Below the pieces are notes generated by a model. That model saw only the letters and a program-made list of their open reading frames with translations. It searched no databases and had not been told where the DNA came from. The position numbers and the translations under genes are program-made. Below are positions 52,043 through 60,469 of a DNA stretch of 64,000 nucleotides, piece by piece (within the stretch, counting starts at the first letter, position 1; each line of letters opens with the position of its first letter). Origin of the DNA: Micromonospora sp. WMMD1120 (GTDB lineage: Bacteria > Actinomycetota > Actinomycetes > Mycobacteriales > Micromonosporaceae); the NCBI RefSeq assembly GCF_029626235.1, contig NZ_JARUBO010000005.1, forward strand, positions 4,684,001 to 4,748,000, given 5' to 3'.

Positions 52043-54205
52043 CTACCGCGGCGTGACCATCAGCTGTCCGAGTTCCTGGGTGCATCGGGTCAGCGCGACG
52101 TAGAGGCCGTTCCAGCCGCGCGGCTCGGCGGCGATGCCCTGGGGGTCGACGAGGAGCGTGGCGTCCCATTCCAGGCCCTTGGACTGGGTGGCGGTCAGCA
52201 CTGGCACGTCACTCAGCACGGAGCGGAGCGCGGCGACGCGGTCGGCGGGGGCGATGACGCCGACGCTGCCGCCGTGCCACCGCTGCCGCAGTTGCCGCAC
52301 CGCTCGGGTGGCGGCGTCGGCGAGGTCCGCCGGTGTGACGGCGAGTTCCCAGGGGTCGATGCCGGAGGAGCGTACCGCCCGTGGCGGCGTGTTGTGGCTG
52401 CCGGCCTTCCTGAGGACCGATTCGGTACGGCTCATCACCTCGCGCGGGGTCCGGTAGCAGATGGTGAGTTCGGCGGCGGTCCAGCGGTCGCCGAAGACCG
52501 CCCGTACCGCCTGTGCCCAACTGGTGTGTCGGTGCGCCGCCGAGGCCTGGTCGATGTCGCCGACGGCGGTGATGGAACGACTGGGGCAGCGCCGCAGGAC
52601 CATGTGCCACTGCATCTCGGACAGCTCCTGCGCTTCGTCGACGACCACGTGGCCGTACACCCAGCCGCGCTGGCGGCGGGCGCGGTCGGCGGCGAACTCG
52701 CCCTGTGGTCGCGGGGCGTCGACCTCGCCGAGGAGGTCGGCGAGGGCGTCGAGAAGAGGAATGTCGCTCGGTGTCCATCCGGTGGGTTCGGCTTCGGCCG
52801 CAACCGCGACGATCTCCTCCGGGGACAGCTGCGGGGCGAACCGGGCCAGCAGGGCGCGGTCGGTGAGGAGATCCCGCAGCAGGGTCTCGGCGTCGAGGGT
52901 GGGCCACAGCGCCTCGACGAAGCGTGCGATGGTGGCGTTTTCGGCGATACGGCAGCGCAGCTGCTCGACCTCCTCCTCGGAGAGCAACCCGTCGACGTCG
53001 CTACCGGTGGCCCTCGCGCCACCGGTGTGCTCCTGCCGCATGCTCTGGTCGACGCGGGCGAGGATGTCCTCGAAGCCCTCCTCCATCTCGTTCATCAGCG
53101 CCTCGCGCCGCTCGACGACGGCCTCGGTGAGGACGTGGTGCACCTGCTCGGCGAATACGGTCCGGGCGCGGTGGTACGGACGTCCCCGCACCGCCGAGGC
53201 GAGCGCGTGCCCCACCGTGGCGGCGGGAATGACGTGGAACTCGCCCTCCCAGCGCAGCTTCAGCTCGCGGGGCCGGGGAAGCAGCGACGTGACGTAGGTG
53301 TCGAGCGCGAGCTGCCAGAGGGCGCGGCCCTTGACCTCGGCGAGAAGCCGGCTCTCGGCACGGCTCACGCGGACCCCTGGCAACAGGGTGTCGCAGGTCG
53401 CCGAGACGACAGCCGTCTCACCGAGCGCCGGCAGCACCTGGGCGATGTACTGGAGGAACCGCGGTGAGGGGCCGAGGATCAGGACCGCCTGGTCGGCCAT
53501 CGTCCGGTGCGTGAACAGCAGGTAGGCGACGCGGTGCAGGGCGACCACCGTCTTGCCGGTGCCGGGGCCGCCCTGCACGATCAGCGGTCCGGTGGCCCCG
53601 GCCCGGATAATGTCGTCCTGTTCGCGTTGCAGCGTGGAGATCGCCGTCGACATGCGGCCGGTGCGCCGCTGGTCCAGCGCGGCGAGGAGGGCGCCTTCAC
53701 CGACGAGATTCGTCGCCACTGTCCCGTCCAGCGGCTCGTCGTCCACGCCGACGACAGTCGCCCCCGTGGTGCGGATGTGACGACGCCGTGCCTGACCCTG
53801 CGGGTCGACAGCCGTAGCGGTGTAGAACGGTCGGGCCGCCGGAGCGCGCCAATCGACGAGCAGCGGCTCGCCGTCCTCGCCGTCGGCGCGGAGGCCGACC
53901 CGCCCCACGTGTCGCACGGTGCCGTCGAGGCCGTCGAGGCGGCCGAAGACCAGCCCGTCCGCCGCTCGTCGCAGCTCGTCGTGCTGCTGGCGGAGCATCC
54001 GCTGCCGGGCCTGCTCCACCGCGTCCCGGGCCTCGGTGGCGAGTTCGGCTCGCAGGTGGTCGACCAGCGCCTCGCGCCGGGTCGTGGCCAGGTCGAGAAA
54101 TGCCTGTTCCTCGGCGACCGCCGAGCGGCGTGCGACGTCCGCCGGGAACGGGGCGGGTGGCTCGGAGTCAGCAGTGCTGTCGCGCAGAGCAGAGTTTCGC
54201 CGCAT
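52043..54205 (-). CDS. HelD-like SF1 ATPase (class II, actinobacterial RNA polymerase recycling factor / HelR type)
   Basis: 720 residues. A charged coiled-coil N-terminus (residues ~20-85) leads to a UvrD/HelD ATPase core with Walker A GGPGTGKT at 212-219, Walker B VVVDEAQELSEMQW, a TAVGDIDQA motif III, and a C-terminal half ending in motif VI NGLYVALTRCTQ. DEAQELS is characteristic of HelD proteins, which pull stalled RNA polymerase off DNA; actinobacterial class II members include HelR proteins that displace rifamycins. The ATG at 54205 is preferred because AAGGA lies six bases upstream; an upstream in-frame start at 54268 has none. It converges on the P450 across a shared terminator. Two interlocking palindromes sit just upstream. 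A link to the polyketide is not indicated. Confidence 0.85.
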   Translation of the reverse strand: MRRNSALRDSTADSEPPAPFPADVARRSAVAEEQAFLDLATTRREALVDHLRAELATEARDAVEQARQRMLRQQHDELRRAADGLVFGRLDGLDGTVRHVGRVGLRADGEDGEPLLVDWRAPAARPFYTATAVDPQGQARRRHIRTTGATVVGVDDEPLDGTVATNLVGEGALLAALDQRRTGRMSTAISTLQREQDDIIRAGATGPLIVQGGPGTGKTVVALHRVAYLLFTHRTMADQAVLILGPSPRFLQYIAQVLPALGETAVVSATCDTLLPGVRVSRAESRLLAEVKGRALWQLALDTYVTSLLPRPRELKLRWEGEFHVIPAATVGHALASAVRGRPYHRARTVFAEQVHHVLTEAVVERREALMNEMEEGFEDILARVDQSMRQEHTGGARATGSDVDGLLSEEEVEQLRCRIAENATIARFVEALWPTLDAETLLRDLLTDRALLARFAPQLSPEEIVAVAAEAEPTGWTPSDIPLLDALADLLGEVDAPRPQGEFAADRARRQRGWVYGHVVVDEAQELSEMQWHMVLRRCPSRSITAVGDIDQASAAHRHTSWAQAVRAVFGDRWTAAELTICYRTPREVMSRTESVLRKAGSHNTPPRAVRSSGIDPWELAVTPADLADAATRAVRQLRQRWHGGSVGVIAPADRVAALRSVLSDVPVLTATQSKGLEWDATLLVDPQGIAAEPRGWNGLYVALTRCTQELGQLMVTPR

Positions 54206-54224
54206 TCGCCGTCCTTGCGTCGGT

Positions 54225-54251
54225 GTTCCGCTCGGAACGGAAATCGTTCCG
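54225..54251. promoter_or_regulatory. Interlocking palindromes upstream of the HelD-like gene
   Basis: GTTCCG-CT-CGGAAC (54225-54238) and CGGAACG-N5-CGTTCCG (54233-54251) share the middle arm. They lie 20-46 nt before the start codon of the minus-strand HelD-like gene, where they could act as a repeated operator or a 5'-leader hairpin. Confidence 0.5.
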
Positions 54252-54308
54252 GCCCATGCCGGCGGCAAGCATAGGTTCGGTTTCCCCGACCGACCACCGA
54301 ATCCGGTG

Positions 54309-55538
54309 TCAGGTCGTGCGGTAGCGGCCGGTGAGCCGGCCGAGCTTCATGGCCAGGTGCAGGCACAGCCGTTCGTTGCCGTCCTTCAGGTCGGTGTCGG
54401 CGAGCTGCTCCACCCGCTGCAGCCGGTAGTAGAGGGTGGTCCGGTGCAGTCGAAGCTTCTCGGCTGTCGCGTGCGCGTTGCCGGCCAGGTCGAGATAGGC
54501 CTCCAGGGTCTCCAGCAGCACCTGGTGGGCGTCGTCGCGGAGCAGCCGCTCCAGCCCGGGATGGACACCCGCGACGTCGAGGTGCTGACTGTCCAGCCGG
54601 GACAGCACCCGGTAGATGCCCAGGCCGGCCCAGGAGACCACCCGCCCCAGCGCGGGCAGCTGCGCGCCGACCCGGGCGGCGTGCGCGGCCTCCTGGTAGG
54701 ACTCGACGGCGCTGGACAGCCCGCCGCGCGGCTGCCCGATCCCGGTCACGGCCCGTTCCACCGACACCAGGCCCCGGTTGGCGGCGTACAGCGCCTCGTC
54801 CAGGTGCGCGGCGGACGCCTCCGGTGTGGGCCGACCGGCGCCCCGGTCACCGCAGAGCAGCAGCACCCCGTGGTCGTGCCAGACGAGGTGCAGCGTCTCG
54901 CGTACCCCGATCCACCGGCGGGTGGTGACCAGGGCCTGTTCCAGGGCGATCCGGGCCACCTCGTCGGGTTGCCGCCCGCCCGCCGGCACGAGCTGCGCGA
55001 CGAGCGCGACGGTCGACCCGTCGCCGGCCACCACGCCCTCCTCCAGCAGCGCCCGCACCGCGTGTTCGCGGGCCTGCCGGCTCTCCACCAGCAGGGTACG
55101 GGTGGCCTCGGTCTCCCGCTGCGAGGCGAGCTCACCGAGCAGGTTCTCCCGGTACAGGGCCAGCGACAGGTCGCTGAGCGGGCCGGTCGCGGTGGCGATG
55201 TCGGCGTCGGTCATCGAGCCGTCCGCGTCGATGAACCAGACGAACCCGAGCAGCAGGTCGTCGTGCCGGATCGGCACGCAGACCCGCGCGAGCAGGTCCA
55301 GCTCGGCGCAGGCGGGGGTGCGGATCGGCGCGTGCGCGGTGAGCACCCCGATGTCGCGGAACCAGGCGATCACCTCCGGCGTCGTCTGCCGGCGCAGGAT
55401 CGACGTCCGGCGGACCTCGTCCATCGGGCCGTCGTGCTCGCTGTAGGCGACCACCCGCTGTCGCCGGTCCTCGATGAGGGCGGGCCGCCCCACCCGGGCG
55501 GCGACGGCATCGACGATTCGTTGGAGCTCGCCGTGCAT
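54309..55538 (-). CDS. PucR/CdaR-family transcriptional regulator
   Basis: 409 residues. The N-terminal ~150 residues form a GAF-like sensory region (MHGELQRIVDAVAARVGRPALIEDRRQRVVAYS, then RVCVPIRHDDLLLGFVWFID). A middle GGDEF-like region follows, and the C-terminal 60 residues carry the PucR helix-turn-helix (LLETLEAYLDLAGNAHATAEKLRLHRTTLYYRLQRVEQL). Such proteins control catabolic or secondary-metabolic genes in response to unknown ligands. The ATG at 55538 is set by AGAGGAG five bases upstream; the frame stays open far beyond it only because of base composition. It is divergent from the M6 protease gene, 219 nt apart, which makes that gene one possible target. It is 103 nt upstream of the HelD-like gene on the same strand. 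Confidence 0.85.
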   Translation of the reverse strand: MHGELQRIVDAVAARVGRPALIEDRRQRVVAYSEHDGPMDEVRRTSILRRQTTPEVIAWFRDIGVLTAHAPIRTPACAELDLLARVCVPIRHDDLLLGFVWFIDADGSMTDADIATATGPLSDLSLALYRENLLGELASQRETEATRTLLVESRQAREHAVRALLEEGVVAGDGSTVALVAQLVPAGGRQPDEVARIALEQALVTTRRWIGVRETLHLVWHDHGVLLLCGDRGAGRPTPEASAAHLDEALYAANRGLVSVERAVTGIGQPRGGLSSAVESYQEAAHAARVGAQLPALGRVVSWAGLGIYRVLSRLDSQHLDVAGVHPGLERLLRDDAHQVLLETLEAYLDLAGNAHATAEKLRLHRTTLYYRLQRVEQLADTDLKDGNERLCLHLAMKLGRLTGRYRTT

Positions 55539-55757
55539 GTGACTCCTCTGCCCGCGTCTCTTTCCGGGCCCGCTGACTGACCTGTCCGGAGCCGCCGATC
55601 CGTCAGGTGTCGGAAGCCGTCGGCCCACCTGCCGACATCTGCACAGTGACCGCCACCGGCCCACCCTCCTAGATTCGCTGCGCGGCCTGCCGACAGGCGT
55701 CTTCGCGAACCCCCCACCGGGCGCCGGCGCCGCGTTCCTCCGACGAGAGGTGGTTCC
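55539..55757. promoter_or_regulatory. Divergent intergenic region between pucR-like gene and protease
   Basis: This 219-nt spacer must hold promoters for both genes. A loose pair GTGACC-N18-TAGATT (about 55647-55676) could serve the protease. The half-sites TGTCGG and CCGACA are inverted 18 bp apart near 55609-55650. Neither is strong. Confidence 0.3.
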
Positions 55758-57800
55758 GTGCACCGTACCCCCCATCGAACCCGGCTGCGGCGGGCCGTGC
55801 TGGCCGCCGCCGTGGTGACCACGCTCGTGGCGACCGGGGCGGCGCAGGCCGCCGCGGCCCCGGCCAACCCGGCCGGCGGCACCGGACCGTTCCAGGTCCT
55901 CGACCCGCAGGCGTGGCAGAACCCGGACACGATGACCTGGGACGACTACCGGGCCGTGCCGGGCAGGAACTGGGCGGACCCGAGCGTGTCCGGTTCGGTG
56001 CGCAACTTCAGGATCGCACTGGTGGCGCTCGACTACCCGGACCAGACGTTCGCGGTCTCCCAGCCGGCCCGCTCGACGGTGTTCGGCAATCCCCAGTCCG
56101 TCGCGACGAACATCGCACGGGCGGACGTGCCGACGTTCTACCAGGACTTTCTGAACACTCCGAACGCCCTGAACAAGGGCCACACCCTGCACGAGTACTG
56201 GATGCAGGACTCCAACGGCCGCTACGGCGTCGACCTCACCGGGTTCGGGCCGTACCAGATGCCGGCGAAGTCCTATCAGTACGGCCTGGACAACGGGTTC
56301 AACCCGGGCGCCTGCCCGAGCGGTGACGTGTGTGGCAGGAACATCCGCACCGACGGCCTGGGCGCCTGGCGGGCCGCTGTCGGCGAGGATGTCGCCAACC
56401 AGTACGAGTTGGTGTTCATCCTCAGCGCCGGTCAGGACGAGTCGTCGACCTGGCAGGAGTTCGGACAGATGATCTTCCAGAACAAGGAGGACGTGCCGGA
56501 CTCCTGGGGTCCGCCGGACCCGAGCCTGCCGAACTGGGCGAAGACCCGGTACGTGGAGTGGACCTCGTGGAAGGCCGCGGCGACGCTGTGGCCGAACGCC
56601 GGCGGCGGCTCCTCGACACAGGGGGAGAGCTCCGGCATGGGCGTCTACGCCCACGAGCTGACCCACCTGCTGGGCATCGGCGACAACTACAACAATCCGT
56701 ACGGCGAGCCGCTGCGCAGGGCGTACACCGGGATCTGGAGCATGATGTCGCGGGGGTCGTTCAACGGTCCGGGCGGTCCGCACACCCGCTGGCAGATCCC
56801 GCCGACGAACGGCGGCTCGATGGGTTCGCTGCACACCGTCCGGGACAAACTCAAGATCGGACTGCTCGGCGAGGAGCACGTGCTGCGGCTGTCCCGGGAG
56901 TCGCTGGCCTCCTCGGGCATGGTGGTCGCGCAGGTCACCGCGCGGGCGGTGGACGCCGGCCCGAAGGGCCTGACCGGGGTGAACATCGCGCTGAACAAGG
57001 ACCTGTCGCCGGCCTGTGCCGTCACCACCGACCCGCTGTGCGACGGGGGCAACTTCAACAACTACACGGTCGAGGTCGTCGACCGGATGGGCGCGGACTC
57101 CTTCACCCCGGACAGCGGTGTGCTGGTCAGCAAGACGAAGAACGCCGACAGCGCGCCGTTCCAGTGGGTGGTGGACGCCAACCCGCAGGACATCGACATG
57201 ATCGACTTCTACCGGCCGGACGGCACCCCGCAGAAGATCACCATGGGTGACTACCGGCAGCTCTCCGACGCGCTGTTCCACGCCGGCGCGGACACCGGCA
57301 GCGAGTACGAGTACGTCGACGAGGCCAACCGGCTGCACTTCTACGTCATCGACCTGAAGCGCAACTCGGCCGGCTCGCTGTCGTACACGGTGGGGGTCCG
57401 CTCGTTGGACGGCGCCGGCGGACCGAGCAGCCACGGCGTGGCGCTCGGCAAGGGCGCGGTGACCGGCGGCGGCAAGCCGACCAACCGTGGGGTGACCTGC
57501 TCGTTCGAGCTGATCAACACCGGTTCCTACTCGGCCGGCGGGCAGCAGCACCCCGAGGACGCGAGCGCGTACCTGAGGTCGGATGTCTACCGCCTGTCGG
57601 CGGAGGTGGCCGGCAAGGGCTGGCGGAGCTGGCTGCCGAACCGGCTCACCACCGCGCAGTTCGGCAAGGCCACCACGGTCAGGGTGTCGGTGGGCGCCAC
57701 CGCCGCCGCCGCGGACACCGGTGTCGTGAAGCTCACCGCGACCTCGGAGAGCGACCCGACGAAGACGGTGACCACGCAGTGCCGGGTCGAGAAGTCCTGA
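55758..57800 (+). CDS. Secreted M6-family (immune inhibitor A-like) zinc metalloprotease
   Basis: 680 residues. A Sec signal peptide covers about residues 1-33 (twin arginines, a hydrophobic AVLAAAVVTTLVATGA core, then AQAAAA). The zinc motif is HELTH (H299, E300, H303) followed by LLGIGDNYNNPYG and a downstream SMMSRG met-turn-like stretch. The remainder is beta-rich and ends TTQCRVEKS. Members are secreted endopeptidases. Several Cys pairs (CPSGDVC, CAVTTDPLC, and lone ones near the C-terminus) suggest disulfides. GTG is the start; GAGAGGTGG precedes it by five bases. A strong hairpin follows the stop, so it is probably monocistronic. Confidence 0.85.
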   Translation: MHRTPHRTRLRRAVLAAAVVTTLVATGAAQAAAAPANPAGGTGPFQVLDPQAWQNPDTMTWDDYRAVPGRNWADPSVSGSVRNFRIALVALDYPDQTFAVSQPARSTVFGNPQSVATNIARADVPTFYQDFLNTPNALNKGHTLHEYWMQDSNGRYGVDLTGFGPYQMPAKSYQYGLDNGFNPGACPSGDVCGRNIRTDGLGAWRAAVGEDVANQYELVFILSAGQDESSTWQEFGQMIFQNKEDVPDSWGPPDPSLPNWAKTRYVEWTSWKAAATLWPNAGGGSSTQGESSGMGVYAHELTHLLGIGDNYNNPYGEPLRRAYTGIWSMMSRGSFNGPGGPHTRWQIPPTNGGSMGSLHTVRDKLKIGLLGEEHVLRLSRESLASSGMVVAQVTARAVDAGPKGLTGVNIALNKDLSPACAVTTDPLCDGGNFNNYTVEVVDRMGADSFTPDSGVLVSKTKNADSAPFQWVVDANPQDIDMIDFYRPDGTPQKITMGDYRQLSDALFHAGADTGSEYEYVDEANRLHFYVIDLKRNSAGSLSYTVGVRSLDGAGGPSSHGVALGKGAVTGGGKPTNRGVTCSFELINTGSYSAGGQQHPEDASAYLRSDVYRLSAEVAGKGWRSWLPNRLTTAQFGKATTVRVSVGATAAAADTGVVKLTATSESDPTKTVTTQCRVEKS

Positions 57801-57814
57801 CCGGCTGACCCGAT

Positions 57815-57857
57815 CCGGCCGGGTCCGCGGCGGCAGCAACACCGCGGACCCGGCCGG
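57815..57857 (+). terminator. Terminator hairpin after the M6 protease
   Basis: A perfect 16-bp stem (CCGGCCGGGTCCGCGG at 57815-57830 with its complement at 57842-57857) and an 11-nt loop, starting 14 nt after the protease stop. There is no T-tract. Confidence 0.85.
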
Positions 57858-57876
57858 TGGGCGAGAGGAGGATGAC

Positions 57877-58308
57877 GTGCGGCGACGCGTCGTGACCCTG
57901 CTACCCCTGCTGCTGGCCGGAGCGACCGGCTGCGGCCCCGCAGACGCGGCCCCGGAGGCGGTCTCCCCGACGACGGTCCGGGTCCTGGTCCGTGACATCA
58001 ACATCCGGGCCGCCGGTGTGGACTGCGCCGGCACCGGCCCGTACCAGCACTTCCACAACCGGGCGTCGTTCCGGGTGCTCGACCCGGACGGGGCGGCGGT
58101 GGCCAGCGGGCGGCTGCCGGCGGGGACCGCGGTGGCCGCCGTCGGAGAGGACCTGAGGGTGGAGCGGGTGCCCACCTACTGCGAGTTCGCCGTCGGAGTG
58201 CGGGTGCCGCAGCGGACCTCGTACCGGTTGGAGGTGGACGGCCGGGCGGCGCTCGACCTGACGTCGGACAGCAGTGAGGGGCCGGCGCTGGTGGCGGTGG
58301 TCCCGTGA
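57877..58308 (+). CDS. Small secreted (probable lipo)protein of unknown function
   Basis: 143 residues. The N-terminus RRRVVTLLPLLLAGATGC looks like a lipoprotein signal with C19 as the lipidation site, although -3 is Ala rather than Leu. The rest is a small beta-rich domain with two further cysteines (VDCAG and TYCEF) that may pair. I do not recognise the family. The GTG start is fixed by AGAGGAGG five bases upstream. Its stop overlaps the GTG of the next gene (GTGA), so the two are translationally coupled and probably act together outside the membrane. Confidence 0.75.
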   Translation: MRRRVVTLLPLLLAGATGCGPADAAPEAVSPTTVRVLVRDINIRAAGVDCAGTGPYQHFHNRASFRVLDPDGAAVASGRLPAGTAVAAVGEDLRVERVPTYCEFAVGVRVPQRTSYRLEVDGRAALDLTSDSSEGPALVAVVP

Positions 58309-58886
58309 GAAGGCGTGGCATCCTGCCGTTGGTGCTGGCGGCGGCGCTGCTGGGCGGGTGCGGCACGGCCGAGCCCGAGCCGGCGCCGGCGCCCGTCGGT
58401 GGGGCCGCCGCGCTGCCCGGGCCGGTCCCCGCCGACCTGGCGTTGCGCCCGGCGCCCGGCACGGCACCGGCCGCCCCGGTGTTCACCGGCGCGCTCACCG
58501 ACGGCACACCGCTCGCCGCCGCCGAGCTGTGGGCGCACCGTCCCGTCGTGTTGACCTTCTTCACCTCGTGGTGCACCACCTGCGCCAGCCGCCAGGCCGC
58601 CCTCAGCGAGCTGGCCCGCAGCTACCGCGACCGGGTGGTCTTCGTCGGCGTGGCCGGCGCGGACCAGGCCGACGAGGTCCAGGACTACCTCCGCGCGCAC
58701 CGGGTGGACCATCCGGTCGTCCTGGACGACCAGCAGACGATCTGGCGGTCCTACGCGGTGCGGGAGCCGCCCGCCGTCGTGCTGGTGGCCAAGGGCGGCG
58801 CCCTGCTCCGCGGCTGGCCGGGTGGCCTGGACGCCTCGGCCCTGGACCTGCGACTGCGCGAGCTGGTGCTGGCCGGTCCGCGGTAG
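58305..58886 (+). CDS. TlpA/ResA-like thioredoxin-fold lipoprotein
   Basis: 193 residues. The lipobox is LLGGC (C19), followed by a Pro/Ala-rich linker and a thioredoxin domain from about residue 55 with the redox motif C90-TT-C93 in FTSWCTTCAS and the cis-Pro region REPPAVVLV. It should be an extracytoplasmic, membrane-anchored thiol oxidoreductase, reducing or isomerising disulfides, or serving cytochrome maturation. It overlaps the preceding lipoprotein gene by four bases. The upstream M6 protease has several cysteines and could be a client, although a terminator separates the transcripts. Confidence 0.85.
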   Translation: MRRRGILPLVLAAALLGGCGTAEPEPAPAPVGGAAALPGPVPADLALRPAPGTAPAAPVFTGALTDGTPLAAAELWAHRPVVLTFFTSWCTTCASRQAALSELARSYRDRVVFVGVAGADQADEVQDYLRAHRVDHPVVLDDQQTIWRSYAVREPPAVVLVAKGGALLRGWPGGLDASALDLRLRELVLAGPR

Positions 58887-58906
58887 TCCGTGCCGCACAG
58901 ACACCT

Positions 58907-58945
58907 CGGTGCGACGCCGACCCGGCACCGGTCGGCGTCGCACCG
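58907..58945. terminator. Terminator hairpin 1 between convergent genes
   Basis: A perfect 16-bp stem (CGGTGCGACGCCGACC at 58907-58922 with its complement at 58930-58945) and a 7-nt loop, 20 nt past the thioredoxin-like gene. Confidence 0.85.
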
Positions 58946-58989
58946 GGGCACCGCCGCTGCCACAAACGCTGCCGGTGGCTCACCGGGTC

Positions 58990-59019
58990 GGGGACGGCCG
59001 CCCACGGGCGGCCGTCCCC
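58990..59019. terminator. Terminator hairpin 2 between convergent genes
   Basis: A perfect 13-bp stem (GGGGACGGCCGCC at 58990-59002 with its complement at 59007-59019) and a 4-nt loop, 19 nt past the stop of the minus-strand sugar dehydrogenase. It probably terminates that gene. Confidence 0.85.
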
Positions 59020-59038
59020 ACGGCTGTCAGAATGCTGC

Positions 59039-60283
59039 TCAGCGGGTCGCCGCGCCGCCGGCTGCGGGCTGGACCCGCTCGAACCGCACCTTGCTCAGCC
59101 AGCCCGGGAGGTCGCTGAGCACGTACAGCTCGCCGTTCACGTCGGCGCCGAACGCCGTCGGCTGGGTGGGGAAGGTGCCGATCTCCGCCGACTCGTAGCC
59201 ACCCGTGGACTTCGGACGCACCGCGAACGCGCGGGTCGAGCAGTAGTCGCTCGCGATGTAGGTCCCGCGCGCGTCCGGCGTGACCGACCCCCGGTAGACC
59301 AGACCGCCGATGATCGAGCAGTTCTCGGTCATGTAGTGGTCGTACTCGACGATCGGGTCGGTGAGCCGTACGCCCGGCCGGCACTGCGTCTGGTCGAACA
59401 CCGGCGTGCCCTCCTTGCAGGACCAGCCGAGGTTCGCGCCCCGCTGCGCCGGACGGATGTGGTTGATCTCCTCGATCAGACCCTGACCGACGTCACCGAT
59501 CCACAGCGAGTTGTCCGCCGGGTCGATGGAGAACTTCCACGGGTTGCGCAGACCGTAGAGCCAGATCTCCGGTCGCGCGCCCGCCGTACGGACGAACGGG
59601 TTGTCGTAGGGCACGCAGTAGGGCTTGCCACCGCAGCTGCGGTTGACGTCGATCCGCAGGATCTTGCCGAGCAGGGTCCCGAGGTTCTGGCCCGACTTGA
59701 ACGGGTCGTTCGCGCCGCCGCCGTCGCCGGTCGACCAGTAGAGGTAGCCGTCGCGGCCGAACGCCACCTGGCCGCCGTTGTGGTTGCCGTACTCGGCGTG
59801 CTCCTGGGTGAGCAGCACCTGCAACCGGTCCGGCGCGTTGAGGGGCACCCGCGCCAGGGTCAGCGCGCCGGCCGGCAGGCTGGTGTAGGCCACGTAGAGC
59901 ATCCCGGTGCGGGTGAAGTTGGGCGCGGGCGTGATGCCCAGGAGGCCACGCTCGTTGTCCGACGTGTCGATCCGGGCGCTCAGGTCGAGCACCGGGTCGG
60001 CCGCCAGGCCGGTGTCGGGGTGGTAGGCGCGGACGGTGCCGGCCTTCTCCGCGATCAGCATCCGGCCGTCCGGCAGCCCGGTGATCGCGATCGGACGCTG
60101 CAGACCGAACGCCACCCGTTCGGAGACCACTGTCAGCTCGGTGAGTGGCGCCGCACGGGTGTGGGACGGGCCGGCTGCCGCGGCGGCGCCGGTCATCGAC
60201 CCCGGCGGCAACAGCAGCGCGGACAGGACGAGAGTGAGTAGTCCGGCCAGGACGGTGGCCGGGCGACGACGTCGTCGCGACAT
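59039..60283 (-). CDS. Secreted PQQ-dependent sugar dehydrogenase (glucose/sorbosone dehydrogenase family)
   Basis: 414 residues. The signal peptide covers about residues 1-38 (five arginines, then [17 protein letters not shown]). A six-bladed beta-propeller of the GSDH family follows: [25 protein letters not shown] is the first blade; [58 protein letters not shown] and WIGDVGQ are family signatures. Members oxidise aldoses with PQQ outside the cytoplasm. The ATG at 60283 has GAGGAG six bases upstream; the frame stays open much further upstream through menG, but only by base composition. A CebR-like operator and a second palindrome lie 38-81 nt upstream, suggesting control by a LacI-family sugar repressor. 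Confidence 0.88.
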   Translation of the reverse strand: MSRRRRRPATVLAGLLTLVLSALLLPPGSMTGAAAAAGPSHTRAAPLTELTVVSERVAFGLQRPIAITGLPDGRMLIAEKAGTVRAYHPDTGLAADPVLDLSARIDTSDNERGLLGITPAPNFTRTGMLYVAYTSLPAGALTLARVPLNAPDRLQVLLTQEHAEYGNHNGGQVAFGRDGYLYWSTGDGGGANDPFKSGQNLGTLLGKILRIDVNRSCGGKPYCVPYDNPFVRTAGARPEIWLYGLRNPWKFSIDPADNSLWIGDVGQGLIEEINHIRPAQRGANLGWSCKEGTPVFDQTQCRPGVRLTDPIVEYDHYMTENCSIIGGLVYRGSVTPDARGTYIASDYCSTRAFAVRPKSTGGYESAEIGTFPTQPTAFGADVNGELYVLSDLPGWLSKVRFERVQPAAGGAATR

Positions 60284-60320
60284 GAGCGGCTCCTCGATCA
60301 GTGGGGTGGTGGTAGCGGTC

Positions 60321-60334
60321 TGGGAGCGTTCCCA
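60321..60334. promoter_or_regulatory. LacI-family (CebR-like) operator
   Basis: TGGGAGCGTTCCCA differs by one base from the actinobacterial CebR consensus TGGGAGCGCTCCCA. It lies 38-51 nt upstream of the sugar dehydrogenase start on the minus strand, a position suited to repression by a cello-oligosaccharide-sensing LacI regulator. Confidence 0.7.
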
Positions 60335-60344
60335 CGATACATTG

Positions 60345-60364
60345 GGTTGGATCAATATCCAACC
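60345..60364. promoter_or_regulatory. 8-bp inverted repeat upstream of sugar dehydrogenase / menG
   Basis: A perfect dyad GGTTGGAT-CAAT-ATCCAACC, 10 bp beyond the CebR-like site and 106 nt before menG. A dimeric regulator could bind it; the family cannot be named. It lies in the divergent promoter region. Confidence 0.5.
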
Positions 60365-60469
60365 GGTCCGCTGTCGTCGTCGAGGTCGGGGCGACCCGGC
60401 CCCGCTCGCCCGGGACCCGCCGCCGGCGGCCGGCCTGGTGGCGTCGGGGGTTGCGCTACTGTGCTGGCC

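Noticed and set aside
51905..53467. Plus-strand open frames over the HelD-like, PucR and sugar dehydrogenase genes (also 53919-55580, 58274-60241)
   Set aside because: Antisense shadows without start signals or recognisable domains.
52043..54205. HelD-like gene as a self-resistance determinant of the cluster
   Set aside because: It is convergent with the P450 across a strong terminator, and the predicted lipid-like product gives no reason to target RNA polymerase.
55539..58175. Extension of the minus-strand PucR frame far upstream
   Set aside because: The frame stays open by composition across the M6 protease and lipoprotein genes; the true start at 55538 has AGAGGAG and the family's N-terminus.
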